DNA of 64,000 nt. Origin: Protonemura montana (taxonomy: Eukaryota > Arthropoda > Insecta > Plecoptera > Nemouridae). The notes below the pieces were generated by a model, which saw only the letters and a program-made list of their open reading frames with translations, was not told the origin of the DNA and ran no database searches. The DNA lies in the NCBI GenBank assembly GCA_947568835.1, contig OX387604.1, forward strand, positions 16,645,076 through 16,709,075, in the 5' to 3' direction. Each line of letters begins with the position of its first letter. The first letter of the stretch is position 1. Positions 22,989 through 35,630 of the stretch are shown one piece after another. Both the position numbers and the translations under genes were made by a program.

Positions 22989-25900
22989 CTCGCGATGTGA
23001 GTACCAGCGCTCTGGCTGGGCGCCCGCCCACGTGGTGAAGGGGGAGGGACCAAGTAAATGTAATTACTCTTGAGCTAGTGAACTCCTTCTTTCTTAATGT
23101 CATTAATAATGCTCGTGGTACCCAAGATCGCCGTAGCAGCGCTTCCGACAGAGCAGTCTGGCAAGATGTTGTTTGTTCTATGATTTCTGTTGTGACTTGC
23201 AATCGTTCATTTTATAATGACTAAACTTATTATTTACACATTTACAGCTTCCACACCCTTTTATATGACACTTTCTTCGATTATGGTTTATGTTCTCAAT
23301 TAGTCTGATAGACCCACCTCCCACGAATTGAAGGTCGTTGCGTGCCTCATACATAGCAAGACGATTTCAGTGGAACTGCGAGCATCTAATTCATACCTCT
23401 TACCTACCTCTTAGAGAAATATGATCTTCAAAGTGGATGTTTTTTCGCCAAATGGAAAATCACTAAAGAAAATGAGGAACGTTTATTTTCACGGACACAC
23501 AGCTCAAGTTGTTTTTTTTTTATCCGCGTTATTGAATAACAACATCGTTTTTTACTCATGGAAAAATTCAAAAGTCATCTATTTGCAGTCAAATTAAATC
23601 CGCTTTTCCACTTTCGCATTTAAATATGATATCATGACATGAGAAGAAAAACTGGCTAAGTTGTTAAATCGTTCCGATTTGGGAATGCCGAGGATGAAGG
23701 AAATGATAGCATGCTCAGCAACAGCCTGCGAAGATCGCTACAGATATCAAGCCATCAGTTATCACTCAGTCTCCACCATCACTGCTCCCATTAATCACTC
23801 AGTGAAGACAGGGTGGCAGAAGCGCGCACTGCAACTCCTGCTGCTCATCCAAAATCCGGGTGAGAAATCAGAATCCTTGACATACCAGCTCCAAGACACC
23901 AAGTACAAATTCACTTTTTTTTTTTCAACTGTGAAGAAACGACGAAGAAATGGCGAAGAAAATGCGAAGAAATTTGTTTCAAGCATTCTTCTATAGATGA
24001 TGAGAGTCCAATTCGAAATTACCATCGAATCGATGTTTCCTTCGGAGTAGGATCTTTCGTTTTTCTTGTCTCGAGTTTAACATAGTGGAGCTGCTGCTCA
24101 TAGAAACTAGAAGATAATAAATATCCATAATCGTGAATATCTATGAGACACATTATTGTCTCAATATAAATCAAATTATAGCTAATACCTTTTTTCACTG
24201 TAGACAGATGGGTGATTAAGTACGATATTGATATCGTTATGACTTACAAAGTGTCTCATTTGTATATTGTTGGTTGTTAGAAACTGAAAAACATCGTTAA
24301 CATGGGTGGTCTAGCATAAATATGGTTAATTTTGTTAAAATAGGGCGTATTTCTGTTCTTTTATCGCTGGTCACCAATGATACGCAGGTAGGTTTATTGC
24401 ATAAGTGTGCGAGTTGAAGTAGAACGGTCATCCATGACATATCATAAGTTATATCACATTTAAAAGTTTGGATTCGGTGGCGGAAACCAGGGCCAGTTAA
24501 TTTTCAACTGAATGAAACAGGACATGCTACGGACTCTAAAGTGTTATCACGGCAACGAATGCAATTGGGCGGTGGCCATATTTTCTTCCGGTGGTCGGTG
24601 CTATGTGATATCAACCCTACATCGTACAAGACATTTCCTTGCCCAGTCGAGCAAATCCTAATCCATTCCAGACACAAGTCAACCTAATTATTATCCATTA
24701 GTCATATAATTTATAGCAATGTGTGTTGAGCTAATGATAAGAATGCAAAAAGAGGATATTTTGTTTTAAACGAAGTATACTTATTATTATCCAAAAAATG
24801 GACAGTTTCAAGCCTTATATTCATTTTGAAATTTGTTCAATTCGATTTAATTGATAATTCCCTTTTGTCTAAAGAGACGGCACTGTCGAATCCATACGTT
24901 GAGGATGTAATCGTGTAACGTGCCCCTACCATTATAGCTATTTTATGCGTACAGGGAAGTACCTGCTCATACTCAAAGCTGTACTTCTGTGCTCGACAGG
25001 ATAATCCATCGCAGAGTATGCGGCCTACATGCGGCCTACGCAGACTACATGCACATATTCGCCGATGAGATAGTAGCAACTATCGAACTTTAAGAATGAA
25101 AAAACTCTGTGGAGCCAGGAAATGATGATAATTAAAGCACCTGATACAGAATGTTTAACACAATTATCGAAATGTATCAAATTTTGAAGAACGAGACTCT
25201 GAATATGATATGGTAGATTTATTACTGAATTTATTATGATATTTATTGAATGATTGGACCTAGCGTACTTTAAGGTAATGGGTTTACTCTCGATTTTTTT
25301 ATTTTGGTGATCATGCAGCTTTTTCTATGCCCAATTGGCTTTCGCGAAAAAAAAAACAGAGCCCGGTTTATTTTTCTAGAACTAGAGTCCTGTTTGACAC
25401 TTGGACGATTTAGAGTTTTGCTTGTAGTCTCAACACTCATTTCTCATCACCTGGTAAAGATTGCGTGCAAGCAAACGATAGATTAGTTGAGCGCTGAGAA
25501 TGGAGCGTACCTCTCAACAACTCGATATGATGCTAAGATTCGTTATTTAACCACAGCCTTAGCATACAGCTTGGAGACAACCTTTCCACTGATATTTAAA
25601 TTAGACGATATGGTCAAAAAAATGTATAGTCCACACATTCCTAGCGATATCTGACTTGATCAAGGAATTCTCTAGTGGAATCCAAGAAGCAAGTTGGTTG
25701 GCTGGTTTGGTTGTCGCTTGGAAATAGTCACTGATCCTGACTCTAACTAGTCGTAGCTTCTAATCTGATGCAGTGTGCACCATTTCTGTCATTAACTCGA
25801 ACCGATATTAGCTTTTATCTGATGCAGATGGAATCACGAAGAGAATCTCTGTGACATTTTCTATACAGAAATTTGCACATAGCAACTTCATTGCGCTAAC

Positions 25901-27946
25901 AATGAAAAAAGTCAACTTTGCGAAGAACACGAGACAAGCTTATTAGAAAAACAAGGGCGAAAATTAATTCAAGTGACTTAGCAGCGTGGATTTTGGAGTT
26001 TTTTCCCTGCTAGTTAAATAAATTGACGTACTCTACTAGCCAATATAGGACATCAAGGAAGATAATATTTTGGTTTAGGATTCGCGTTATGTGTTGCCTC
26101 AGACCAAAGAATATGCAAAATATGATCAACTTTCAAAAGCAATCTAAGAAAATCTCTGAAAACATTAACTCTAAATGTGCATGACTGCATCTAACCTCTG
26201 GTCAACCTAAGGGTCAAACTCTTCTAAGGGCAATTTTTTGATTATGTGCTGTCATTAGTAACAATGGAAAAGGCGTCAAAATGTTCCATACTGAACTTAA
26301 TTCTGGAGAGGCATTTTTGAGTACTTTTCAATACTTTGCAGAACAGCATTGATGTTGTGATAGAGGCATATTATGCAAAGTAACCATATTAATTCCATGT
26401 ACTAGGTATGGAAAGCAAAACAAAAAACTCCTTTCCAATTTCGAGTAACGACGAAGAACAACAATCACGTGAAACTTGATATTTCCGTTCTACGATGCCT
26501 CGGCAGGTAATGTGCAGTGTACGATATGATATGCTATTATTTAGTGTATAGTATAGTATTATAGTATGCTCATCTTTGGTGGTTCTCATCCCATTGATGA
26601 GACAAGATCTCAATAAATCAACCTGTGTGCTACATGACATGTAAATAACACGTAACACATACTAGACTAAGATGGATCACAATAATTCTCTGACAATGTC
26701 TGAACTTCGTAGAGTTCCTATATGCTTAGTAACTGTAAGATAGTCGTTCGGCGTGGTAAGGATCATGAGTGAGCATCAGGATAATGCCACGATACGACCA
26801 CCAACGGTGACACTGCTAAAACTTTGACTTGCACTTAGGATGGAAGATGACTCTACCACATGACTGGGAGAAGGAGAGATGGAAGGAACCGACCATCTCT
26901 TAGGCCAGGTAGAAGTTAAAGCGATATTGCCGCTGATATTGCTAGATTTAAGACACGTTGACACGACAGTTGTTACGTGATGCATGTTATATCGCTTCTT
27001 TGATCATACTTTATCCCATACAAGGATCTAATGCATCTTCAATGTATTATAATAAAGCTATTTCGAATCTTTAAGGTCAACGACAGGCGCGGATTTCCCA
27101 CAATGGAAAAATATTGCTGTCTTCGAACAGATATTTCGACTTGACAAAATGAAAATATTAAACGGCACAGTTGACATTTAAATTTTAAATTTTGTACTAA
27201 AGATAACTCGTATGAAAGTGATTCTAGTATCATGGTTGAAAGTAATGGTAGAGTCAAGGGCTGTAATAATGCTCTCGCGGATGTAATGTAATGTACTTTG
27301 CACGCTATATCTAGCTGCTAACGTGGCTCATGATCTGTTACAATGGTCAGATTATAGCCGTCTGTCCAGACGTAATTAAAGATACACCAACGATAAGCAA
27401 CAACAATTTCACCGTATCATATGTCGGCGTACCTACAGCATGATAGTAAAATATTTACGCTGTATGAAGAATTTCATTTCGAGAAACATTTGTATTAAAA
27501 AAAAAACAGTTTTAAATTCGCTGTAATTCAAATTAGGTATGCAATACAAGCCAAATGACGGCATGTTTATGACAAAGGCGGCAGCTAGAATCATTGTGTT
27601 GCTGTTATCTACAGACGTAATCAAATTGGGTTCAAACAACTAAACAAAAGATGATTCTCATTTCATGCTTCATCAGTTTCGTAAGCAGAAAATGCTTTGG
27701 TATTTGTATTCGCCACACCGATCTGAACGGCAAACGCATCTCCAAAGGCCAAGGTTTCTTATTCTGACTGCAACAACTTGGTATTGAGATTTGTGGGGAA
27801 GCCAGTAAGATACATTCGTAAAATATTCATTTGAATTCCCCATCTGCTGGATGCGTACATCTTCATTTCCTTAAACAGTTCGGCCAAAGACTCCCAGAAG
27901 ACAAGTAATGAAACTTTAGAGCTTACCAAGATCTCAGCATAGCGAG
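22989..27946. other. Five kilobases without a recognisable gene
   Basis: AT-rich. The open frame at 23661-23996 ends its GC-balanced part at a donor-like GGTGAGA near 23860 but has no convincing acceptor or protein motif. A patch at 24565-24590 combines GGCCATATTTT and CTTCCGG (YY1- and ETS-like) without an exon next to it. Ser-rich minus frame at 26776-26985 is unrecognised. Nothing else seen. Confidence 0.3.
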
Positions 27947-27990
27947 TCGACGTCGTCTGTGGCGTCGGCGTCGGCATCGGCGTCGGAGTC
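27947..27990. repeat. GGCGTC hexamer repeat
   Basis: Five to six units of GGCGTC with single variants. Same family of simple sequence as the three upstream patches. Confidence 0.9.
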
Positions 27991-28399
27991 AGGATCAAGA
28001 GATGATCGGGTTCCTCGGTGTTCGGTTCTAACGCAAAGAGTCAGCTAAAAATAAAAAGAGATTTTATTACAAAATTATTTGAAGCAACTTGCAATTTTAA
28101 TATATCAAATATTTGTTGATTGATTTCCTAGAAGCAGAAACAAAATTGGTAAACATGTGGAAATATTAAAAGCGTTTCTATTGAAATGGAGGGAGAGTAA
28201 AATGATGGAGCATGAAGCTATTATTTATGCGCAGGACGCAAGGAAGGCTGTATCAAAAATACATGTCCTGGTCTCGAGAACACGTAATCCCACGTAAAAG
28301 AAGCAACTCCCTAACTTTGAATAAATCCTTCCACTAACGTATATTTGCAATGCTAGCTAGCGACTAGCAGAACATACTCGAATTATTCATTTCATTAGG

Positions 28400-28865
28400 T
28401 ATGCTTCTACAAGGGTGGGGGAAAACTGCATTAATCGAGCATTTACCCTCAGGTCTTATTTTGACCCTATTTTGGACCCTCCTACAAGTAATCATGTGAC
28501 TCCCTACCATCCCCCACCCCCAACAATTCCTTAAATCCCACTAACATATTCTTCCATATATTTTCTTCCAGAGAATAGCCAGTATCCTATCCAATCGCAC
28601 GTTCTCATTTCCCTGTTCTACTCTTGTATTTTGTTCTCAGGACTAGTCACCCATTCCAGTTATACCTTCCCAATCAGACCCTTGGTGTCCCATTATTTCA
28701 TCCATTTTATTCCAGTCCTTCCCTTTCGAAGGTATCTTTTCTTCCAGTCCTAACTTTTGACACCACCATTCCAACGGTATTCTCCCAGTCCATACCCCTT
28801 CGTCGGTATCCAACGGTATTCTTCCAGGATTGTCTTTCCATTCTACCAACCAGATCCTGCCAAGC
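28400..28865. other. Pyrimidine-rich strand with local duplication
   Basis: The plus strand is strongly C/T-rich for over 400 bp. Ccaacggtattct(c/t)ccag occurs twice within about 40 bp near 28773 and 28811, and ttccagtcct-like units recur. The open frame inside it follows from composition and is not called as a gene. Confidence 0.5.
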
Positions 28866-28944
28866 TAGCCGCTGAGTGCTAGCCGATCAACGAGTTTGGT
28901 GTCACTTGAATTGCTTGAGCATTTAATTCACAGTTTAGTATTCC

Positions 28945-29094
28945 ATGTCAGTAGACCACGGCATGGCCGACGACGATGACGAAATGATGATGTATCACCC
29001 GCATTCAAGCTCCAGCACCCCATCACCCGACCCCCTCCCCCCCTCGCCACTCTCGCGCCCTTTGCGACTCCGAGCTCCATTCAAACAGAGCTAA
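28945..29094 (+). CDS. Candidate 49-codon small open reading frame
   Basis: This frame is more protein-like than its surroundings. The first ATG is in a weak context, 9 bases after an in-frame TAG. A second in-frame ATG at 28963 sits in a strong context (ggcATGG). From there the peptide is acidic, then Met/His- and Ser/Pro-rich: MADDDDEMMMYHPH, four Ser, then TPSPDPLPPSP and a basic end LRLRAPFKQS. Codons are mixed and not a simple repeat. No GT donor lies between the proline stretch and the TAA, so it would have to end here rather than splice on. It may be a microprotein, an upstream ORF, or chance in a GC-balanced patch. I do not recognise the product. Confidence 0.25.
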   Translation: MSVDHGMADDDDEMMMYHPHSSSSTPSPDPLPPSPLSRPLRLRAPFKQS

Positions 29095-30683
29095 TTCTAA
29101 TAGAAAAGTTAGCGAACCGTATGCTTATCTTGGTTGAGAATTGCAATGTTCGAACTTTAATCTACGTACTAGGTAAAGTATGGCATATGTCACAAGGAAA
29201 TTAAAACATCGGCTCCCATTTATTTTACGTGTCTCATTAAGTTCAAGTAAAATCAAAATGAGCCAAAGTTGACGTCAGTTAATAGGATTTGTAAGTCAAA
29301 AGAGTGGCCCATTACTTTATCAAAATGTGTGCTAGCTGTTGGTGTCTGATAATTGCATTTCGAGCAAATATTTGTACCAATTTCCTAGAAATGGAAAGCA
29401 ATGACATAAAAGGGATGAACGTAGCCAGGTAATTAATACATTCAGAATTCATTTAAGAATAAATTGCCATGCGTATTTACCTATTTGAACGTTTATGTGG
29501 ATAGCAATAACAAACACTCGAACAAAGAGTTTGTTTTAAATCATAACTATAATGCAAGATTTAAAATAAAAAATAAATAAATTGATTAATAGCACAGCAA
29601 AATGTAAAAAAATTACTTTTGAATGATTCATCTACAAGGCTTATGTGTCAGTTTTACTGTTTTGGGAACACTGTGCAAATTTGTACATTAGGGCCCCCAG
29701 TGGGATGTCTGAACAGTTTGATTAGTTTCAAGTCTTATTAAACGGCTGACGCGGTGTACTAAGACGTACAAAAAAGGGTGTCATAGTCCTAATTATTTGG
29801 AGTTCAAGGTTAATTTTTAAGCAAATTTGTGCGTTTTCGGTAAGCCATACGTAAGGCTGACGATGGCATCTTCATGAGCTTCATTTTGAAATGTACTTTA
29901 TACAATATTTTTCGAATAAGAACCACCTGAAAAACAGCTGACACACAGCGTTCTAACAACATTCGCCTATGCAAGGATGGAGAGTTGACCATTTTGTCAG
30001 TGGTTCTTATTCTGAATAGACAGAAATTACTTTCAGAAATTCGTGAAAAAACAGTGAAAAATAAAAATTTATTTTTAGCCACACTTTAACCCAAGAGTTG
30101 GCCACCATTAGTGTATATGAAAAAAGTCCATTATTACAGTAACGAGACTTTTTAATAAATAACCTAAATTTATAAAGAAAACAAAGATAACGACAAGGAA
30201 TTGAAAAATAAAAATATGTTGCCGGAAAACTCTTTTTACGTTTGAACTGACTGTCCAATACTGAACCAACAATCAATCTAAATATAAATAAAATATGTAA
30301 ATAAATAATAATAATAAAACTCTTCGTTCATCCGAAGAGCAATGACCTTAATACTGTTTTATGAATCAAAGGCATTTTTTCCTGGAAAATGCATTTGTAA
30401 ATGTACTCTGTATATCTAAGTGTTTTTCGAACCCTTATTCCACAACCTATAAAACGTTTTGATGACAGGAAAATAACTATTGTTGAAATGTGGCGACATC
30501 GAAAATGCTCTTGCATAGTTAGTAAGCAAAAAATGAGCGGTGACAATGAAAAAAAAATGTCTCGAGGAGGCAACAGCTAAGGCACGACGAGACGAGTGTG
30601 CGAAAATGGGCATGGTTCCAAAGATGCGGCGTAGCTAAACGCTATCCACACGCATCTCTTCTTTTCAACCAATCTATCCTTCT
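29095..30683. other. Intergenic, nothing specific seen
   Basis: AT-rich with short frames on the minus strand (29810-30613) that are Phe/Lys-rich by composition. No repeat or element recognised. Confidence 0.3.
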
Positions 30684-30752
30684 CCCACCATCACCACCCC
30701 GCCACCATCACTGACGTAACACCACAGCATCACCACCACTACCAGAACCCAC
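30684..30752. repeat. Degenerate (CCA)n repeat
   Basis: Imperfect CCA/CAT/CAC triplets over 70 bp (ccaccatcaccacc, gccaccatcac, catcaccaccactacc). Confidence 0.8.
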
Positions 30753-33700
30753 GAAAATGAGACAACTGTCATGAGTAGGAAATACCACCACTTGGAACAA
30801 GCTTTTTTTACCTCCTTCTCGCTAACAAATGAGCCGTTTCATTTTCTTAATAAAGCCACGCAACAATTTTATTTAAAACACATTGCATATCAACTAACTT
30901 GCTCAGATCTTGCAACTTTTATTTCATATTCTGGTCAGTATCACCAAGTCGAAGCCAAACAAAAACGGAATGTCCCAAACAATTTCTTCAACTGAACACT
31001 GTAGCAGGAAGCTAGGAATGTGACATTATAAATTATCATTTTGTAATGTGTAAATACCAAATACTAAATTCTAATTTCTACTGCTGTTTCGGGGCTCCAG
31101 AGCTAGACAGATTCGAACCTCCTGTGTGCTGTGCGTTACAGGGGGTATCTTGATGCTCACCAGCCTTAAAGAGTAACCAATCCTACGACAACGAGTGACC
31201 TCTCTGATTCCACCTCCTAAACTGTATACATGTCCCATGCTCAAGTGTAGCCGAGAAGTGAGTAGTATACGTATAGGCCCCTAATCTGTGAATGCTTGGG
31301 TGACACAAGTCAAGAAGATGAAACGCACCCATTTCTCACTAGCTTATACCAAATGACAACATGACCTTTTGGAGCTGCAAGGCACAACTGACTAGGGTGG
31401 GGCGAATAGCAGTGAGTACAATACATTGCTCTCATAGTCTTCTTGTTTTATAAATGAGCTACGATTAGTTAACCATTGTAATACGTCTGTTGACATAGAG
31501 TTACAATACGTTAATCTTATGTACCTACGTTGTTATTTATGATCACCCATAACTGCATCGTTGCCATCCGCATAAGGCTGCTTAATTCTAAATACTAAGT
31601 GCTTTGATAACTAAAAAAAAGGAAGAATATTTTGCTTCAAGTCTTACAAAGGGCAAAGATTTCATGATGATCGCTCATGTAAGACTGATTGGATAAAGTG
31701 GTTCCAGATGCTGTGAGCCATTTCATCCATAGAGGTATTTTATTTAGGCACTCATTTAAGATTTTCAGTTTATGATAAATGTTATCATTTGTCTTTCGTT
31801 AATAAAAAATCAACGAAGATAGTCAGATAAATAAACTGGTAAAATCTTAAGATACTACTGCGCCTGGATTAGTTGGACACGTTGGGCAGAACCTCAATTG
31901 GGAATAAAGTAAGTATCACCCGAGAACGAGATGATTCTCGATTAAAACCAAGTTTTTCTTGGCTTGAAGTGTGCTCGCAGGAGCTTTAGAAATTCTTTCG
32001 ACATCACCCTTACATCTGCAGGTGAAAGTTTCCAGGTTTTCCCAAATGGCGCGTGTGACGCAGGAAAAGCAAGTGTATGCTCTGCTTCTCAAAACATTAT
32101 TTTAATTTTATTATTGGTAGCGAAGAATTTCCAGAAGCAGATTCATAGGCAATGACGACAGCCGTTGGCGTTGTTTTAATGGAGGAAATATTTAAAATTG
32201 AACAATATATGATAATGAATACATATACCCTTTTTAAAATTCGCCCTAGCATCTAAAGCCAGCAACTGTAACAGCTGTATAGCATTCTTGCATTAAAAAA
32301 AAAGCAAAAAGTTGTTTTAAATTACAACTCAAAAGCCTTAAAATAAAGTCGGATTCATAGAAACGAAAATCTTGCGCATCCCTGTGTCAACATGCATTAT
32401 TATAAAAGAAGTGATTTACATCTGTGCTGAGTACTTATGTCTGTCTACATTTGAATTCATGACCAACCCCAGCAGTGTTATGTGCTGTGTTCGTTCAGCT
32501 TTTTTCCTCATTCAACTTCAAGTAACAAAATAAGTGTATAGATGAAAAAAATTCAATCCTAAAAGGATAGTTTTTTGAAAAGGTAATAACCAAAGAATGT
32601 TTTATGACAGCATAACATCATAACACAGTGGGATATACTTTGCATACACAAAACTAGACAAAACTAGACAAGGCTAGACTAGACAGGACAGTGGCACGTA
32701 GAATCATATGTCAATTGGTGCATTTGTGTCGACAGACGACAGACAAGACGCGCTATTAGCTTTAGTCTCGAATTCAATGCTCGAGCGAAATAGAATGTCA
32801 GTAATGGAGGTTTGGCACAGTGGATTCTGAGTGGAGCGCTACCTCCAGCTCTTTGTTGGGTTTCAAATCTGACTTTATTATCATACCTCCTACTAGTGGG
32901 GTGTACTACCCCAGAATGACTGCCAACATTTTAAACCACATGTTTTTGTTTCCCTTAACAGAGAAATATTTTTATAAAAAAAAATGTGTACATGTAAAAT
33001 ATTATTTAAGTAATAACCCGCGTTCTGCCAGGAGCAATATTTTCTTCTCCAAGTTTTTAATGAGCGTACAAGAGAAGCAAAGCCTGTCCTCGGGAATTTA
33101 GTTGATTCCCCGTCCCCTTGAACCTCCAGTTTGATAGAACCGAGAAGGAGGACGATAAAAACCGACCGACTCCCTAGAGATGAGAACACAACTTTTTATA
33201 TGGAAAGCATAGAATAATAAAACATTTAAACACGACGGTCCAGCGATCCATTGGACTCAAACTGGCTCGAATTCTCTTCAAAGTGTTGAAATACCAATTA
33301 ACCTAAGTCATAAATGAAACGAGGAACTTTTCAAACGGTTCCTCGAGCGCTTGCGTTTTCATTAAAAAGTATTTGCAGCGTTTTGAGAGCTATGGTCGTT
33401 CCAGCTTGCATGCATGGATAAACTGGACGTGGTCGTATCACCACCCGCTTTGCTGTTTCCTATTGACCTGCGACAGAATTTTCATGTCGAGCACGCCCAC
33501 TTTATTCTAACATAAACTGTAACGGTTGCTTAATGAAAGTAAACGAATCAAATGCTAAATCGTCCCATATTGTTGGGGCTTCATAATTTTATCGGAGAGA
33601 AAACGACGTCTGGCTTAACTCAACTAAAACGCATCTGGGGAAAAAGGCGCATGCAAACTAACTTAGGAACTTGGAAAAAAAAGCGCTCTAATTCAGTCCA

Positions 33701-34221
33701 ATAAATTAACGAACCCCTAAGTTATAATTCATACACTTACATGTTTCCACCACCTCTGGAATAATATCATAGCGTGAGCAAAGAGATAATGGCGACGTTC
33801 ACAAATGATGTGCTGACTTCCAACGAATAAACCAGAGCTCATCAATAATGAATAAATCCCTCTGCATGAAGGGCTACATTTGGAGTCTTCGGGACCCTGG
33901 TTACTCTGGGGCTTGGAATCTATATCCCTACCTCCCCCTTGCGCTTAACCGAAGTCCCTTACATCGACCTTCGGGTCCTAAGAGGCCTCTGAATACAGTC
34001 CAATATTACGGAAGTGAATAGCGAGCTTGTCTGATCGAATCTGGATCGAACGATCGATCTGAATCGACCAGGATCGAATTTGGACGAAGAGAATAATTTA
34101 TCTTAATATAAATAATCTTAGCTACCCTTTGTTGGTAGTTCGTACAGACTGTACCCTCGGAGTAAAAATTATTGTACTGCGAAACTAAGTTGATTCAAAT
34201 TTGTAGGCAAACCCAGAAACA
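30753..34221. other. Intergenic; only small simple repeats seen
   Basis: acaaaactagac units recur at about 32647-32690. GATCGAAT-like units recur five times at 34035-34082. No exon, RNA gene or transposon end recognised. Confidence 0.3.
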
Positions 34222-34290
34222 AATTTCTTATTGCTGTTGTGTGGGAAGGTTTTGCTCTGTTTGAACTGATTTGCGGTCCTAAAAAGGACC
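34222..34290 (-). promoter_or_regulatory. Orphan histone-type 3' stem-loop with conserved downstream sequence
   Basis: On the minus strand 34290-34275 reads GGTCCT-TTTT-AGGACC, a perfect 6-bp stem with a 4-base T loop. This is the consensus form of the metazoan replication-dependent histone mRNA 3' stem-loop (GGYYCTTTTNAGRRCC). The next 60 bases (gcaaatcagttcaaacagag and onward to an AAGAAA purine patch) match those at 48261-48345. No histone reading frame lies upstream on the minus strand. It may be the end of a decayed histone gene or part of a dispersed repeat that captured one. Confidence 0.5.
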
Positions 34291-34574
34291 TAAAAAGTCG
34301 ACGTTTTGTCCTCGTTGGCGCCAACATCTTCCAAAAAGCCAATTCAAACAGAGAAAATTCGTTACACACAACACCATCTATCAACGGATCTGAACCACTT
34401 CGCCAATCCAATTTTATTATTATCTGTGTCTCAAAGAGTACAGCCTTCATGTTCGATTAAATTAGATCTCTTCGTTCGATTAATTTACAATTACGATCAA
34501 CAATTTGCGAGAATGCCTTGTCGGTTTAGCCAATTATGTAAATGGTGATAAAGCGGCCATTGGAGGGGCGGGAA

Positions 34575-34592
34575 GGGGGGGGGGGGGGGGGG
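34575..34592. repeat. Poly-G tract (18)
   Basis: Uninterrupted G run preceded by a purine-rich stretch. Confidence 0.95.
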
Positions 34593-35054
34593 TTGAATGC
34601 GTCACACGCATTATAGAATTTAATCTCAGAATTAAGATGTGGTCTGCTAAACCCTTCAAAGAAATTTTCCTTGGAAGCTAAAAGTATTGGCAAAGCAAAG
34701 CGATCGAAGCGAAGTCTTGAATTTGCCTGACCAGACATGATGTGTTTTCCTCCATTAATTCTTTTTCGTGTGATTTTTCGCTCTTCCGGAAAATGCGTTC
34801 TGCATTTCAAAACTTTTGTAAGCATTAAGCCTTGAGTCCAGACACAAAATGACGCTCATAGAACACGAATTTTGTCAGTATTGTTTCCACCACAGTGCAA
34901 ATGAAACCTATACAGGCCAACAACAAGGCTTCAATGCTATCTGCATATAGATGCAGATGGAGCGTACAAAATAGAATTTTTTGAAAAGGAGAGAGGGCGC
35001 CAAAAATAATCTTAAGCGGTTGGGGTTGAGTTTTTCAGCGGCTTAATTGAATAG
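34593..35054. other. Intergenic, nothing specific seen
   Basis: No exon or repeat recognised between the G tract and the 9-bp repeat. Confidence 0.3.
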
Positions 35055-35132
35055 CTCCATCGGTTCCATCGGTTCCATCGGTTCCATCAGTTCAATCGGA
35101 TCCATTGGTTCCTTTGGTTCCTTCGGTTCCAT
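35055..35132. repeat. 9-bp tandem repeat, GGTTCCATC
   Basis: About nine units. The first four are nearly identical; later ones drift (ggatccatt, ggttccttt, ggttccttc). Confidence 0.9.
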
Positions 35133-35179
35133 GGTGGTGTCATTGTATGGATTGGTTCCACTGTAAAACTGAGTAGCAG

Positions 35180-35216
35180 CCCATTTTACAATGGGTAGCG
35201 ACCATTTTTAAAATGG
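35180..35216. repeat. Two tandem imperfect palindromes, 22-bp spacing
   Basis: CCCATTTTACAATGGG (35180-35195) and CCATTTTTAAAATGG (35202-35216) are each self-complementary and are direct repeats of each other. Confidence 0.7.
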
Positions 35217-35630
35217 GTTCAGTTTATGGGTATTTGTGAACACGTTACTAAGTCAGATGGCTGATGCAAAACAAACGGAGGAGGCAAGTCGCTGAAATAA
35301 TATTTACTGATAATCCAACCACAATCAAATGCTTACAAAATAAAAAAATATATATATATTATTTCAAACAATGTTGCTAGACTAAGCTCACTCCAAAATT
35401 ATATTACATATTTCATGTACATAAAATTCATTAGCTAAAACCGCAAAACCACAATATGATCACATGGGATGTTTCATGCAACCTAGTTTTAACGAAATAA
35501 CTAATTCTCTTGTTTATGTCAGTTCAGTTTGCGCACGTTGTCGAGGTATGTGTGGTGTTACCTAATCCTTAACTCTTTGAGAGTACATATTTCTGTCCGG
35601 CATTCATACCATTACTCTGTGGTATTGGTA

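Noticed and set aside
23661-23996. 111-codon plus frame with a donor-like GGTGAGA
   Set aside because: No convincing acceptor, no recognisable motif, and the frame runs on into a poly-T and GAAGAAA stretch.
31100-31145. tRNA-like T-arm on the minus strand (aggttcgaatct)
   Set aside because: The stem around the loop does not pair over five bases and no D or anticodon arm is found upstream.
32893-33189. Minus frame with a signal-peptide-like start (MFSSLGSRSVFIVLLLG)
   Set aside because: Hydrophobic starts arise by chance in AT-rich DNA; the rest lacks motifs and splice context.
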